A stretch of 64,000 nucleotides of DNA from Terriglobus saanensis SP1PR4 (GCF_000179915.2 NC_014963.1:1736001-1800000), one strand, 5' to 3'. Shown: positions 1 through 9,103, numbered from the stretch's first letter. Notes: generated by a model not told the origin, from the letters alone. A program made the numbers and translations.

Positions 1-503
1 AAGCCGCTTCGCTTACAGTGCTCTATACCTACGGAGACGGTGACCACATCGCCACGGCACTCACTACCGACCCGGATCCTGTCCTGAAGATCGCGCCAGA
101 AAAGCCGGGTACCCAACTCACCATCGAACGCGCTTCGTTTGGTGTGCTCCCTACGGAAAAAATGGGTTGGTGGATCACGACCTGCGTTGCGTTCTTTATC
201 GCGTTCTACTCAGTAGGGCCCGGTGTCGTAGTCTGGCTCACGCTCTCAGAGCTGATGCCGACACGCATCCGTTCCGCAGGCATGGGAATCGCTCTTCTAC
301 TCAACCAGGGCGCATCTACACTGATCGCAGGTGTCTTTCTGCCCGTAATCGGCCGTTATGGCTACTTCGCGATGTTCGCCTTCTGGGCGCTCTGCACGGT
401 CCTGTATTTCATCATCGCGGCGTTCTTCCTTCCCGAAACGAAGGGCAAAACGCTCGAAGAGATCGAGCTGCACTTCCAAAAGGCAGCGGGACGGAGCGCT
501 TAG
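1..503 (+). CDS. MFS sugar transporter (sugar-porter family), C-terminal fragment
   Basis: The frame is open from the left edge (first full codon at base 3) to the TAG at 503, so the 5' part lies outside the window. About 166 residues remain. They contain four hydrophobic segments and two sugar-porter hallmarks: a loop reading ELMPTRIRSAGMG, matching the conserved E-x(6)-R motif, and the C-terminal signature PETKGKTLEEIE. Members of this family are 12-TM inner-membrane sugar/proton symporters or facilitators of about 450-500 residues, so this is roughly the last third. The substrate cannot be told from this piece. A GTG at base 18 is an internal codon rather than a start, because the reading frame and homology-like sequence continue upstream of it. 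Confidence 0.85.
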   Translation, partial: AASLTVLYTYGDGDHIATALTTDPDPVLKIAPEKPGTQLTIERASFGVLPTEKMGWWITTCVAFFIAFYSVGPGVVVWLTLSELMPTRIRSAGMGIALLLNQGASTLIAGVFLPVIGRYGYFAMFAFWALCTVLYFIIAAFFLPETKGKTLEEIELHFQKAAGRSA

Positions 504-547
504 AGGCGCTCCCATCTTGATGAATCGCTTCGGCCAAAGTCCGGTCT

Positions 548-589
548 AATCTTCAAGAGCGCGAGTTGTAAACTCGTGTTGAAGATTTT
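548..589 (+). terminator. Hairpin with T-run downstream of the sugar transporter
   Basis: AATCTTCAA at 548-556 pairs with TTGAAGATT at 579-587, and a second inner stem (GCGAGTT / AACTCG) lies between them. The hairpin runs into a short T stretch. It sits 45 bases after the transporter stop and just before msrB, as expected for a Rho-independent terminator separating the two transcripts. Confidence 0.6.
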
Positions 590-600
590 ACGGATGAGGT

Positions 601-1062
601 ATGCCGATGCCGAATTACACAAAGAGCGAAGAGGCGATCTCTCGCCTCTCCCCCGAGGAGTTTCAGGTCACACAGAAGAACGGGACCGAGCGTCCTTTTC
701 AGAATGCGTACTGGGACCATGACGAGCCCGGCCTGTACGTGGACATCGTCTCGGGCGAGCCGCTGTTCTCATCACTGGACAAGTTTGACAGCAGCTGCGG
801 CTGGCCGAGCTTCACGAAACCCGTCGAGCCGGAAAACGTAGACGAGCTCGTCGACAGTAGCCATGGCATGAGCCGGACGGAAGTCCGCTCCCTCCATGGC
901 GACAGCCACCTTGGCCACGTCTTCGACGACGGCCCTAAAGAGGCGGGCGGTCTGCGCTACTGCATCAACTCGGCTTCGCTGCGATTCATCCCTCTTGATG
1001 AGCTGGAAAGCGAAGGCTACGGCGACTATCTCAAACTGTTTGAGAAGAAGGTACAGGAGTAA
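601..1062 (+). CDS. msrB: Peptide-methionine (R)-S-oxide reductase MsrB
   Basis: This 153-residue protein reduces the R epimer of methionine sulfoxide in oxidised proteins. The family motifs are clear: CGWPSF (Cys66, probable recycling cysteine), [17 protein letters not shown] (His103, His106) and [11 protein letters not shown] (Cys121, the catalytic position). The two CxxC zinc pairs of the zinc-binding MsrB class are absent; the segment where the first would lie reads [10 protein letters not shown], so this is the zinc-free form. A second ATG two codons in could also serve as the start. It is followed four bases later by msrA, and the msrA ribosome site overlaps the msrB stop, so the pair is co-translated and covers both sulfoxide epimers. 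Confidence 0.95.
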   Translation: MPMPNYTKSEEAISRLSPEEFQVTQKNGTERPFQNAYWDHDEPGLYVDIVSGEPLFSSLDKFDSSCGWPSFTKPVEPENVDELVDSSHGMSRTEVRSLHGDSHLGHVFDDGPKEAGGLRYCINSASLRFIPLDELESEGYGDYLKLFEKKVQE

Positions 1063-1066
1063 CGAC

Positions 1067-1585
1067 ATGGCAACATCGAACGAACGTGCAGTGCTTGCCG
1101 GTGGCTGTTTCTGGGGCATGCAGGACCTGTTGCGCCGTCTTCCAGGCGTGATTTCCACGCGGGTCGGCTACACCGGTGGAGACGTTGTAAATGCAACCTA
1201 TCGCCACCACGAAGGCCACGCCGAAGCCATTGAGATCGTCTTCGACCCGCAGCAGATTACCTTTCGTCGGATTCTGGAGTTCTTCTTCCAGATCCACGAT
1301 CCAACGACAGTGGATCGGCAGGGAAATGACGTCGGCTCAAGCTACCGTTCCGCGATCTTTTACACGACCGACGAACAGAAGGCAGTTGCGGAAGAAACCG
1401 TCGCCGATGTCAACGCCTCGGACTTGTGGCCGGGCAAGGTCGTGACCGAAGTCGTCCCCGCAGGCGCATTCTGGGAGGCCGAACCGGAGCACCAGGATTA
1501 CCTGGAACGTATCCCCCACGGATACACCTGCCACTTCATCCGGCCGGGCTGGGTTCTTCCGAAGCGCACTGTCCAGCCTTTATAA
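1067..1585 (+). CDS. msrA: Peptide-methionine (S)-S-oxide reductase MsrA
   Basis: The product is 172 residues, normal for MsrA, and reduces the S epimer of methionine sulfoxide. The catalytic motif GCFWG lies at residues 12-16 with Cys14 as nucleophile, followed by GYTGG, and by the conserved [11 protein letters not shown] segment. The only other cysteine is Cys155 in GYTCHFIRP, a plausible recycling residue. The frame continues upstream over msrB, but the ATG at 1067 is chosen because AGGAG lies just before it and the protein then begins one short strand ahead of GCFWG, as in the family. Confidence 0.95.
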   Translation: MATSNERAVLAGGCFWGMQDLLRRLPGVISTRVGYTGGDVVNATYRHHEGHAEAIEIVFDPQQITFRRILEFFFQIHDPTTVDRQGNDVGSSYRSAIFYTTDEQKAVAEETVADVNASDLWPGKVVTEVVPAGAFWEAEPEHQDYLERIPHGYTCHFIRPGWVLPKRTVQPL

Positions 1586-1610
1586 GTAATTCCGCCAACG
1601 CATCATCTTC

Positions 1611-1658
1611 TATGGACATTGCAAAGGAGCGCATGGTAGCTTCTTTGCAGTATCCATA
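1611..1658. promoter_or_regulatory. 48-bp symmetric dyad ahead of padR
   Basis: Two 6-bp blocks on each side mirror each other exactly: TATGGA-N4-GCAAAG, a 16-base centre, then CTTTGC-N4-TCCATA. The right end abuts the AGGAG ribosome site of padR. PadR repressors often bind long dyads at their own promoters, so an autoregulatory operator is the favoured reading. A structured leader RNA is the alternative. Confidence 0.5.
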
Positions 1659-1667
1659 GGAGCTGGC

Positions 1668-2012
1668 ATGGCAACGGACAAATCCGAGGTTTTACAGGGA
1701 ACTCTGGATCTCATGATCCTCAAAACGCTGCAGTCGTTAGGCCCACTGCACGGATTTGGCATTGCGCGGCGTATTGAGCAGTTGAGCGAAGACGTACTGA
1801 CGCTAAACGAGGGTACGGTTTACACCTCACTCCTGCGCTTGCAGCAAAAGAGCTGGATCACAAGCGAATGGGGTATTTCAGAAAATAACCGCCGCGCCCG
1901 TTTTTACAGCATTACCAAGCGCGGCCTGAAACAGCTCACTGTAGAGACGGAAAACTGGGAGCGCATCGCAGCAGTGATTGGCCGTGTGCTGGCTCTTGAG
2001 GTAAAGGGCTAG
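1668..2012 (+). CDS. PadR-family transcriptional regulator
   Basis: A 114-residue winged-helix protein of the short PadR class. The sequence LQGTLDLMILKTLQSLGPLHGFGIA is the typical first helix region, followed by LNEGTVYTSLLRLQQKSWI as recognition helix and RRARFYSITKRGLKQL as wing and dimer helix. A good ribosome site (AGGAG) precedes the ATG. It is followed two bases after its stop by the ADOP permease, an arrangement very common in Acidobacteria, where PadR members probably repress the linked permease. The ligand is unknown. A long symmetric dyad sits directly upstream and may be its own operator. Confidence 0.92.
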   Translation: MATDKSEVLQGTLDLMILKTLQSLGPLHGFGIARRIEQLSEDVLTLNEGTVYTSLLRLQQKSWITSEWGISENNRRARFYSITKRGLKQLTVETENWERIAAVIGRVLALEVKG

Positions 2013-2014
2013 CT

Positions 2015-4726
2015 ATGTCCGACCGCGCGCGGACGTTCATGGCTCGATGGTCGGCGCTTTTCGGCCAACGCCGCGCCGAGAGCTCTCTGGACGAAGAGCT
2101 GCGCACCCATCTGGAGATGCTCGCAGAAAAGTATGAACAAGCGGGCATGAGCTCCAGGGAAGCCGCACAAGCGGCACGACGACAGTTTGGAAATACGACT
2201 TTGCTGAAACAGCGGCAGAGAGAAGCGAGGACAACGATGTTCTTTGCAAATACTTCGCGAGATTTACGGTATGGCGTACGGCAACTGGCAAAGACGCCTG
2301 TGTTCACCATCGTCTGTGTGCTGACACTTGCGTTGGGCGTGGGTGCCAACACAGCCGTCTTCAGCGTGATGCATGCGGTGCTCATCAAGATGCTGCCCGT
2401 GCAGGACGCTTCGCGTGTTTTCTATGTACATACAACGGGGTGGCCAGACGGTGCCTCACAGACCGGTGAAGGGAGCACCTCCTTTTCCTATCCCGTGTAT
2501 CGGGCTTTGCGAGAGCGGAGCGGGTTGCAGCAGGTGATGGCTTTCATTCCCATGTCCTCGAGCGGGAAAGCGGCTGTACGCGTTGGCACAGTACCGGAGG
2601 AGGCTGCGGGCGACATGGTGAGCGGCAACTATTTCAGTGGGCTTGGTGTCGGTACTGAGTTGGGCCGCGGCTTTGTCGAGAAGGACGAGGACGACCACAC
2701 TCCCGTCGTCGTTATCAGCGAGAGCTTCTGGACGACGCACTATGCGCGTAGCCGCGACGTGCTCGGAAAACCGCTTTATATCAAGTCCATTCCGTTCACC
2801 ATCGTGGGCGTTGCCGCGAAGGGATTCGAAGGCACCGAAGGAAGTCGGCCACTGGAGTTCTGGATACCTCTCCAGAGCAGGCCGGAGTTCAATGCCTGGG
2901 GCAACCCGGCAGAAAACGGCATGTACCTGACGAAGCAAAACTTCTGGTGTATGAAGCTAATGGTGCGCGCCGCATCGGGAGGGAGCCGTGAGCAGGTCGT
3001 GGCGCGGGCGCAGGCAGTCTTTGAGCAGGCAGCGTATATCGGCGTGCGACCGAAGCGCGCAGGAGACGAAACGTACCAGCTCTCCTTCACGGAAGCGAAG
3101 CAGTTCGACAGCCAGGACGACTCCTTCGCTCGCTCATTGAAGATCCTGATGGCGATGGTCGGTCTCGTTCTGCTGATCGCCATGAGCAATGTCATCATGC
3201 TTCTGATGGCACGTAATGCAAACCGACAACGGGAGTTCAGCGTGCGCCTCGCTCTCGGCGCAGGTCGGCGGGAGATGTTTCTGCAGCTTCTCACCGAAAG
3301 CGTTCTGCTCGTCACCCTCGGCGGCATCGCCGCATGGGCGTTCGCTCTCGGTGCGACGCACGCCCTCGGATCGTGGGCGCACATTGAATCGAATCTCCAG
3401 CCGGATGGAACGGTCCTGTGGTTCACCCTGAGCGTGCTCTTCCTGCTGGCCCTTGTCTTCGGACTCGCCCCGTTGCGGGCTGCGATGTCCGGCGGCTCGG
3501 ATATGGTCGTCCGCAGCTCCGCCACGGTTTCACAGTCGAGTTCGCAGAAGATGCGCGTTGGCAATGCGGTCATCGTCACGCAGATCGCCATGTGCGTCGT
3601 CCTTCTGGTCGGCGCGGGACTGCTCCTTGGCACTCTGCGAAATCTGCTGAATACACCTCTGGGGCAAAAGCCACAGGGCCTGCTCGTCTTTGGCATACAT
3701 CCCCAACATGCCGATACCAAAGAGGAGAGCATCGCCTTCTTCGTCAATCTTCAGCAGAGACTCCGCACGATTCCCGGCGTGGAGAGCGTCTCCATGGCAT
3801 CCAATCGGCCCGGCTCGGGATGGTCCAACAACAACGGTGGCCTCCTTGTGGACGGACACAAACCGAATGGGATCGAACCGGGACAGGCAAATTATCGGGG
3901 AAACGTAGTCGGTGCGGACTACTTTCGCACCATGGGTGTACAGGTGATTCAGGGGCGGGATTTCTCCGATGCGGACTCCCCGGCCGCTCCAAAGACTGTC
4001 ATCGTGAATGAAACCTTTGCGAAGAAGTATCTGGGCAACCTGAACGCCGTCGGCCATGTCCTTAGCGATCCAAAGGGCACCGACCCGACCCTCATCATCG
4101 GCGTCGTGAAGGACCACAAGTACACCGGCATTACCGAGGAGACGAGGCCCATGCTTTGGACCGTCTTCACGCAGGGTGGCGCTGTCAACCAGCTCAATAT
4201 CGAGATGCGTGTTCCTGGAAACCCCATGGCGATGTTGCCTGCAGTGCGCAAGGTGATCACTCAGATCGATCCCGACATGCCCTTACTCGAACCTACGACC
4301 CAGAGCGCGGTCTTTGAGCAATCGATCTCGCAACAGGCTCTCTTTGCCCGTCTCGCAGGCTGCTTCGGTGTCCTGGCCGTTGTGCTCATCGCAACCGGTC
4401 TCTACGGAACGCTCGCGTATCGCGTCAGCCGCCGTAGCGCGGAGATTGGCGTGCGCATGGCCCTTGGAGCGCAACGTTCGCAGGTAGTGTGGATGGTGCT
4501 GCGCGGAAGTCTGCTCTTGTGCGCGGCAGGTGTGGTCCTGGGTGTGCCGCTCGCAATGGCCGCCGGTAAAGGTCTGGAAAGCTCACTCTACGGAATGAAG
4601 TCCCTGGATCCGGCGAGCTACCTTATGGCGATTGTGGGGGTTGCTCTCGTAGCCCTGCTGGCAAGCGCGGTACCCGCAGGACGCGCTGCGAACGTAGATC
4701 CCCTGAGTGCCTTGCGGTCGGAGTAA
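2015..4726 (+). CDS. ADOP-family (acidobacterial duplicated orphan permease) membrane protein
   Basis: A 903-residue protein of the MacB/FtsX permease superfamily in its duplicated acidobacterial form. Residues 1-90 form the soluble permease-prefix region (DEELRTHLEML, EAAQAARRQFGN). The first transmembrane helix follows around 95-120 (LTLALGVGANTAVFSV). Two units, each with a periplasmic core domain and an FtsX helix bundle, then follow; the bundles lie near 380-500 and 780-895, and the protein ends in PAGRAANVDPLSALRSE, the usual FtsX tail. No ATPase is in the same operon, hence 'orphan'. The convergent ATPase at 4745-5470 belongs to another operon. The transported substrate is unknown; export or efflux is likely by family. 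Confidence 0.9.
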   Translation: MSDRARTFMARWSALFGQRRAESSLDEELRTHLEMLAEKYEQAGMSSREAAQAARRQFGNTTLLKQRQREARTTMFFANTSRDLRYGVRQLAKTPVFTIVCVLTLALGVGANTAVFSVMHAVLIKMLPVQDASRVFYVHTTGWPDGASQTGEGSTSFSYPVYRALRERSGLQQVMAFIPMSSSGKAAVRVGTVPEEAAGDMVSGNYFSGLGVGTELGRGFVEKDEDDHTPVVVISESFWTTHYARSRDVLGKPLYIKSIPFTIVGVAAKGFEGTEGSRPLEFWIPLQSRPEFNAWGNPAENGMYLTKQNFWCMKLMVRAASGGSREQVVARAQAVFEQAAYIGVRPKRAGDETYQLSFTEAKQFDSQDDSFARSLKILMAMVGLVLLIAMSNVIMLLMARNANRQREFSVRLALGAGRREMFLQLLTESVLLVTLGGIAAWAFALGATHALGSWAHIESNLQPDGTVLWFTLSVLFLLALVFGLAPLRAAMSGGSDMVVRSSATVSQSSSQKMRVGNAVIVTQIAMCVVLLVGAGLLLGTLRNLLNTPLGQKPQGLLVFGIHPQHADTKEESIAFFVNLQQRLRTIPGVESVSMASNRPGSGWSNNNGGLLVDGHKPNGIEPGQANYRGNVVGADYFRTMGVQVIQGRDFSDADSPAAPKTVIVNETFAKKYLGNLNAVGHVLSDPKGTDPTLIIGVVKDHKYTGITEETRPMLWTVFTQGGAVNQLNIEMRVPGNPMAMLPAVRKVITQIDPDMPLLEPTTQSAVFEQSISQQALFARLAGCFGVLAVVLIATGLYGTLAYRVSRRSAEIGVRMALGAQRSQVVWMVLRGSLLLCAAGVVLGVPLAMAAGKGLESSLYGMKSLDPASYLMAIVGVALVALLASAVPAGRAANVDPLSALRSE

Positions 4727-4744
4727 ACGTCGATCACGAAAGGT

Positions 4745-5470
4745 CTACCGCAGCGTGATCAAGGGAGTAGAGGGACTGCAGAAAACCTTGCCATGGCTCA
4801 GAGCGATCTTCCTCTGCGCTAGGCCTGCCATGGCAGGGTCGTGCGTCACCATCACAATCGTGTGCCCCGCGCGATGTAAACCACGCAGCAACTCCGCCAC
4901 AATCTCCTGGTTCGCTGCGTCGAGGTTCCCAGTAGGTTCATCCGCTAGAAGAATCGGTGGCTCATTGATCAGCGCCCGCGCGATACAAACCCTCTGCTGC
5001 TCTCCACCGGAGAGCTCACTCGGCAGATGCTCCGCACGATCCGCCAGCCCAACCTTCGCCAGAGACTCCAGCGCTTCGTCGCGGTTCGTGATGGAGTGGA
5101 AATACTGCGCCAGCATCACATTTTCCAGCGCCGAGAGGTAGGGAATCAGGTGGAACTGCTGAAAGACGAACCCGATCTTGTCTGCGCGAAAGCGATCGAG
5201 AGCAGAAGGCGCCATCGTCTTCACATCTTCGCCATCGATAAGGAGCGTCCCGCTGGTCGGCCGGTCGAGACACCCCAGCAGATTGACCAGTGTTGATTTG
5301 CCGGAGCCCGAGGGGCCCGTAATCGCGACCCATTCTCCAGCCGCAATCGAGAAGGTCGCATCATCCAAAGCCCGCACTACACCGGCCTGTCCGCGATACT
5401 CGCGACTCACCTTCGTCAGCGAGATGACTCCGGCGGAACTCTGTGCGTTTTCTTTCATGTCTGCTTCCAT
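4745..5470 (-). CDS. ABC transporter ATP-binding protein of the FTR1/FtrD-linked operon
   Basis: A 241-residue ATPase of the MacB/LolD type. Walker A is GPSGSGKST (52-60), the signature is LSGGEQQR (153-160), Walker B is ILLADEPTGNLD (173-184) and the switch histidine is His210. It is the last gene of a four-gene minus-strand operon and begins four bases after the second permease. The start could be the ATG at 5470 or the one at 5458 (GGAAGC precedes the latter); the open frame beyond that runs into the permease gene and is not used. In Campylobacter and relatives an ATPase of this type accompanies the FTR1/P19 iron system, so a role in iron uptake is inferred from context. Confidence 0.9.
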   Translation of the reverse strand: MEADMKENAQSSAGVISLTKVSREYRGQAGVVRALDDATFSIAAGEWVAITGPSGSGKSTLVNLLGCLDRPTSGTLLIDGEDVKTMAPSALDRFRADKIGFVFQQFHLIPYLSALENVMLAQYFHSITNRDEALESLAKVGLADRAEHLPSELSGGEQQRVCIARALINEPPILLADEPTGNLDAANQEIVAELLRGLHRAGHTIVMVTHDPAMAGLAQRKIALSHGKVFCSPSTPLITLR

Positions 5471-5474
5471 TCTC

Positions 5475-6602
5475 TCACTCACCCCGCAGCAGGGCAGCGG
5501 GTTGGAGAGCGCGCAACGCTCGCGCGGGAAGCATCGCGGCCACAAACGCAATCAGCAGATTCATCACAAACACCACGGGAAGCACACCTGCGCGCGGCAA
5601 CGTCGCAGTATGAAAGTTCAGCTCACCAATGCCCCAGGCCGCCAGCGAGCCTAAGAAATATCCGGCAACCACGCCCACAACGGCGATTGCCATCGCCTCT
5701 GCAACGAACAACGCCAGGATCTGGTTCCGTCGACTTCCCAGCGCTTGCATCAGTGCAAAGTCGCGACGTCGTTCCAGCACCGAAGCCGACATCGTAGCGA
5801 GTACCGCCACGCCCACCGTCAGAGCGATCAATACCACGGAGGCCAACAGCAGCGTACGCATGCGGCTCACGATCCGGCTCTCCGAATCTACAAGTTGCCT
5901 AACCGGTGTGACGGTCATTCCCGGCAGACTCGTCCGCATCCGCTCCGCAGCAGCCTCGACCGCAGCCGCGTCCCCACCGACGCGCACTTCAATCACGCTC
6001 GGCGTAACATGCGCGAAACTTTCAAACGTCTCCAGCGAGATATAGATGCGGCTCTCTTCCTCGCCGCCCGTCTTCAACTGCCCGACGCCATGCAGCAACA
6101 GCGAGCGCCCGTCATAACTCAGCTTCACATCGTTCTTATTGTCGATAAACTGTGCGGCCTTTTCGCCCAGAAGGGAATCGTTCGCCGCCGCAGGCCACGC
6201 GGCCAACTGCCACCACGAGTCCAGCTTCTTTACCGCGCCAAAGTCCGTTCCTGCCACGACAACGTCCGTGCCACGATCCGTCTTCATCACGGCATAGGCA
6301 AACGGCGCGGCCACAGCATCGCTTCCGGCAGCACTCTGGACCTTGGTGAGAGCATCCTCTGGAAACGCAGCCTTGTCCGCAGTCGTCACCACAACGTTTG
6401 CGCCAAAGCTGCGGAACTCATGGTGCAGCTTTTCCGTAATATCGAGGGAAAGCGTCAGCATCGCTGTGGCAATCGCCGCAGAAACCGTCAGCCCCAACGC
6501 CGCCGCTGCAATTCTTCCGGGCTTATGCTTCAGCGAGCGCAGCAATAGTCCTCGCATGGAGATCGCCTGCATCGAGTGTCGAGAAGAAACGGAACTCCTC
6601 AT
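5475..6602 (-). CDS. FtsX/MacB-type ABC permease (second of pair)
   Basis: A 375-residue permease with an N-terminal helix (residues about 30-55), a periplasmic domain, and a C-terminal three-helix FtsX bundle containing LERRRDFALMQALGSRRNQI, the family's coupling region. The start ATG shares its A with the TGA of the preceding permease (TGATG), so the two are translationally coupled and probably form a heterodimer with the ATPase downstream. Compared with the first permease it has the same architecture but a divergent periplasmic domain. Its position matches the Cj1661/Cj1662 pair of the Campylobacter P19 iron locus. Confidence 0.88.
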   Translation of the reverse strand: MRSSVSSRHSMQAISMRGLLLRSLKHKPGRIAAAALGLTVSAAIATAMLTLSLDITEKLHHEFRSFGANVVVTTADKAAFPEDALTKVQSAAGSDAVAAPFAYAVMKTDRGTDVVVAGTDFGAVKKLDSWWQLAAWPAAANDSLLGEKAAQFIDNKNDVKLSYDGRSLLLHGVGQLKTGGEEESRIYISLETFESFAHVTPSVIEVRVGGDAAAVEAAAERMRTSLPGMTVTPVRQLVDSESRIVSRMRTLLLASVVLIALTVGVAVLATMSASVLERRRDFALMQALGSRRNQILALFVAEAMAIAVVGVVAGYFLGSLAAWGIGELNFHTATLPRAGVLPVVFVMNLLIAFVAAMLPARALRALQPAALLRGE

Positions 6603-7831
6603 CAGGCATCCGCCCGCAGCGTCGCCGAAGGATCCATCCGCAGCGCCGACCGGATCGAAGGCGTGCTTCCCGCAAACGCCACCAGCACCGCCACTCCAAC
6701 GACAGCGGGCAAGAGTGCAAGATTCACAAGCAAGCCACCAGCCGTGTCCTCAAAGATGCGTCGCCCCATCCATCCCGCCAGCAGCGATCCCAACAGAAAC
6801 CCAACGCATCCGCCCATCGTCGCCAGCAACGCGCTTTCCGTATAAAACAAGGCTGCAATCCGTCCCTGGCTGGCGCCGAGCGAGCGCATCAACCCAATCT
6901 CGCCGCGCCGTTCCAACACCGCAGTAGCCATGGCGGCCGATACTGCAAACCCTGCAGCAATCAATGCGCCCAGGCCGATCAGCCACATCAGTCCCGAGAT
7001 CCGTCGCAGCACCTGCCCCTGGCTCTGCTCCACCTTGCGAATCTGCTCCGCACGCGCCCCCGGAAGCGCCTCTGCGATCTGGTAGGCAATGGAATTCGCA
7101 TACGGCCTGCAGTACCAGAGCTCTTTTTTCTTGGGCGAAAGCGTGTCCGGATTCTCCCGTGCGAAAGCATCCTCAGGCCGCGTCCGCGCGCCCACCAGAA
7201 CGCGACCAACGGCACCGGGTGTTCCAGCGAGCGCCTGTGCCGCAGAAAGCGGCATCAACACTTCGCCATCTGTCTCATCGCCGGTCGTCACCAGGCCAAC
7301 GACGCGCATTGCGCCAATCGTGGAGCCGGTCTTCACACCTAACCTGGTTGCGAGCGAAGAGCCCACGACCACCTCATCGTCCTTGGCAGGCCACGCGCCA
7401 TTCAGCTTCCACCACGGATGCATCGCCGCCGCAGCGGCCTTGCCATTCCTGGAGGCAAACCACATTCCCACCGCAGGCACCGTCGCGTCTCCGGCATGCA
7501 GAGAAACCGGAAGCTCCGGGGAAACTCCATTAATATTGTTCGCCCAGAAGATCGTCTTCAGCTTCGCCAGATCGGCCTCGCGCAGGCCGACCCCGCCTGT
7601 GGTGGGCTTTACGCTGACTCCGCCGATATTGACCTGCAGGGTCTCGGCCAGCGGCGTCACCACGATATTCGCGCCGTAGCTCTCAAGCTCTTTGTGGATG
7701 CGGTCGCCGATGGAGGTCGCCAGCGCCAGCATCGAAGTCACCACGGTCACGCCCATCAGGATCGCCACGCCCGCCAGCGCCTTGCGCCGCTTCTGCCGCC
7801 GAAAACTCTCCCACAGAAGGCGAACAAACAT
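6602..7831 (-). CDS. FtsX/MacB-type ABC permease (first of pair)
   Basis: A 409-residue permease. An N-terminal helix (KALAGVAILMGVTVVTSML, about 18-36) is followed by a long periplasmic domain and by a C-terminal bundle with LERRGEIGLMRSLGASQGRI, the typical FtsX coupling helix. It begins four bases after the FTR1 fusion gene and overlaps the next permease by one base. The periplasmic part contains the segment ENPDTLSPKKKELWYCRPYA, also seen as a conserved block in permeases next to FTR1 genes. The likely role is export of an unknown partner or energy coupling for the iron permease. Confidence 0.88.
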   Translation of the reverse strand: MFVRLLWESFRRQKRRKALAGVAILMGVTVVTSMLALATSIGDRIHKELESYGANIVVTPLAETLQVNIGGVSVKPTTGGVGLREADLAKLKTIFWANNINGVSPELPVSLHAGDATVPAVGMWFASRNGKAAAAAMHPWWKLNGAWPAKDDEVVVGSSLATRLGVKTGSTIGAMRVVGLVTTGDETDGEVLMPLSAAQALAGTPGAVGRVLVGARTRPEDAFARENPDTLSPKKKELWYCRPYANSIAYQIAEALPGARAEQIRKVEQSQGQVLRRISGLMWLIGLGALIAAGFAVSAAMATAVLERRGEIGLMRSLGASQGRIAALFYTESALLATMGGCVGFLLGSLLAGWMGRRIFEDTAGGLLVNLALLPAVVGVAVLVAFAGSTPSIRSALRMDPSATLRADA

Positions 7832-7834
7832 TCG

Positions 7835-9103
7835 CTAAGCCCCGAACCGAGCAGCGAGGGTCTTCAGATCGCTGCCCGCGATCATTACTTCTCCGCCCGC
7901 CTGCGAACTCTTCAATGGCACGGGATTGCACCCGCCTGCCTGACCCATCGACTGAGGCACCAGGGGAGAGGCGCACATCTTGCACGTAATCCCCTGCGGC
8001 CCGATGTAGAAACCTACCGGACCGCAGATCTGGCAGGCATCGGCGACGGAGACCACATTTCCGTCCGGCTTGCGATACAGCAGGAACCGTACCGTCTTCG
8101 CACCGGAGTCCGTATCCACCACCACCGAGTAGCGATGCAGCTGATCGTCGTTCACCTCAGCAAGAGGCACAGCCACCTGGCTTCCCGTCAGTACAACGGC
8201 CTTTGCCGGGGAGAGAGAAGTGGTGCTCTTCGCGTAGATAAACTCCGCAGTCGTAATAAAGATAAAGAGGAAGCTCGCGGCGCAGACCGCGGTCATCCAC
8301 ATCCGCTCGCGCCGTGCTGTCCACTCCGCTTTGCGTCGGTCGGCAGCAGTCGCTGTGGCGTCAATCGCTACGCCGTTGCGCCGCTTGTATTCCATCAGCA
8401 TCATGATGCCGGCCAGCGCCAGCATGGTGATGAAGAAGAAGAGATCGTTGCGGACAATCGGCCCGATCAACCGCATCTCCGCCTTATTCGAGGGGAGAAC
8501 GCCGTTCTCACTCAACTCGTGCAGACCGGAGACGATCAACTGAAACGCGACGAAGTAAAGAATGACCGTCGTCACTTTGAAAAACCGTCCCAGGTTTACG
8601 CGCAGACTTCCGCGCGCGAACATCACGCCGAAGACCACGCTCACGGCCAGGCCGAGCAGCGTTCCCATAAAACTCATCAACTCGGAGGAATTTAGCGAAA
8701 CGGCTGCCAGGATCAGCACCGTCTCCACGCCTTCGCGCAGCACCATCAGAAAGACGAAGAAGAAAAGTCCCAGCTTTGCCGAAGGACTCGCAGCCAGTCG
8801 AGAGATCTTCCCCTCGATCTCGCCTTTCAGACCTTTCGCTGCCTTGTGCATCACCCAGATCATGCTCACGACGAAGAACGCCGCCAGCAACATGACCCAG
8901 CCTTCGAAGATGTCTGTGTTCACTTCCAGTTTGGCGATAACGACCGCCGTCAGAATCGAAGCCAGAACCGCCGATCCAAGTCCCCAGAAGACGGTCTTTT
9001 TCAGCTCGTTACGACCAATTTTGTTCAGGTAGGCGAAGACAATCCCAATAATCAGCGCCGCTTCAACACCCTCGCGCAGCGTGACGATAAATGCTTGCAA
9101 CAT
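7835..9103 (-). CDS. FTR1 iron permease fused to FtrD-like (DUF2318) cysteine domain
   Basis: This 422-residue protein joins two units. Residues 1-240 are an FTR1/EfeU-type iron permease with about seven transmembrane helices and both iron-binding motifs, REGVE at 10-14 and REGVE at 123-127. Residues 265-422 contain one more helix and a domain of the DUF2318/FtrD family with Cys357, Cys360, Cys374, Cys377 and Cys392 (ACQICG, CKMC, GGCNPVPL), probably a metal or redox site outside the membrane. In other bacteria these are separate proteins of the P19/FtrABCD ferrous iron system. No P19/FtrA or cupredoxin gene is in the operon. It is the first gene, with its own promoter at 9154-9182. Confidence 0.92.
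   Translation of the reverse strand: MLQAFIVTLREGVEAALIIGIVFAYLNKIGRNELKKTVFWGLGSAVLASILTAVVIAKLEVNTDIFEGWVMLLAAFFVVSMIWVMHKAAKGLKGEIEGKISRLAASPSAKLGLFFFVFLMVLREGVETVLILAAVSLNSSELMSFMGTLLGLAVSVVFGVMFARGSLRVNLGRFFKVTTVILYFVAFQLIVSGLHELSENGVLPSNKAEMRLIGPIVRNDLFFFITMLALAGIMMLMEYKRRNGVAIDATATAADRRKAEWTARRERMWMTAVCAASFLFIFITTAEFIYAKSTTSLSPAKAVVLTGSQVAVPLAEVNDDQLHRYSVVVDTDSGAKTVRFLLYRKPDGNVVSVADACQICGPVGFYIGPQGITCKMCASPLVPQSMGQAGGCNPVPLKSSQAGGEVMIAGSDLKTLAARFGA

Noticed and set aside
896-1066. Upstream extension of the msrA frame over msrB
   Set aside because: It lies wholly inside msrB in another frame; the ATG at 1067 has a ribosome site and gives the normal MsrA length.
2776-3747. 323-codon antisense frame inside the ADOP gene
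   Set aside because: Arg/Ser/Pro-rich composition and no recognisable domain; it is a shadow of the GC-rich sense gene.
4745-5470. ATPase as partner of the ADOP permease
   Set aside because: It is convergent with the ADOP gene and coupled to the FTR1 operon's permeases instead.
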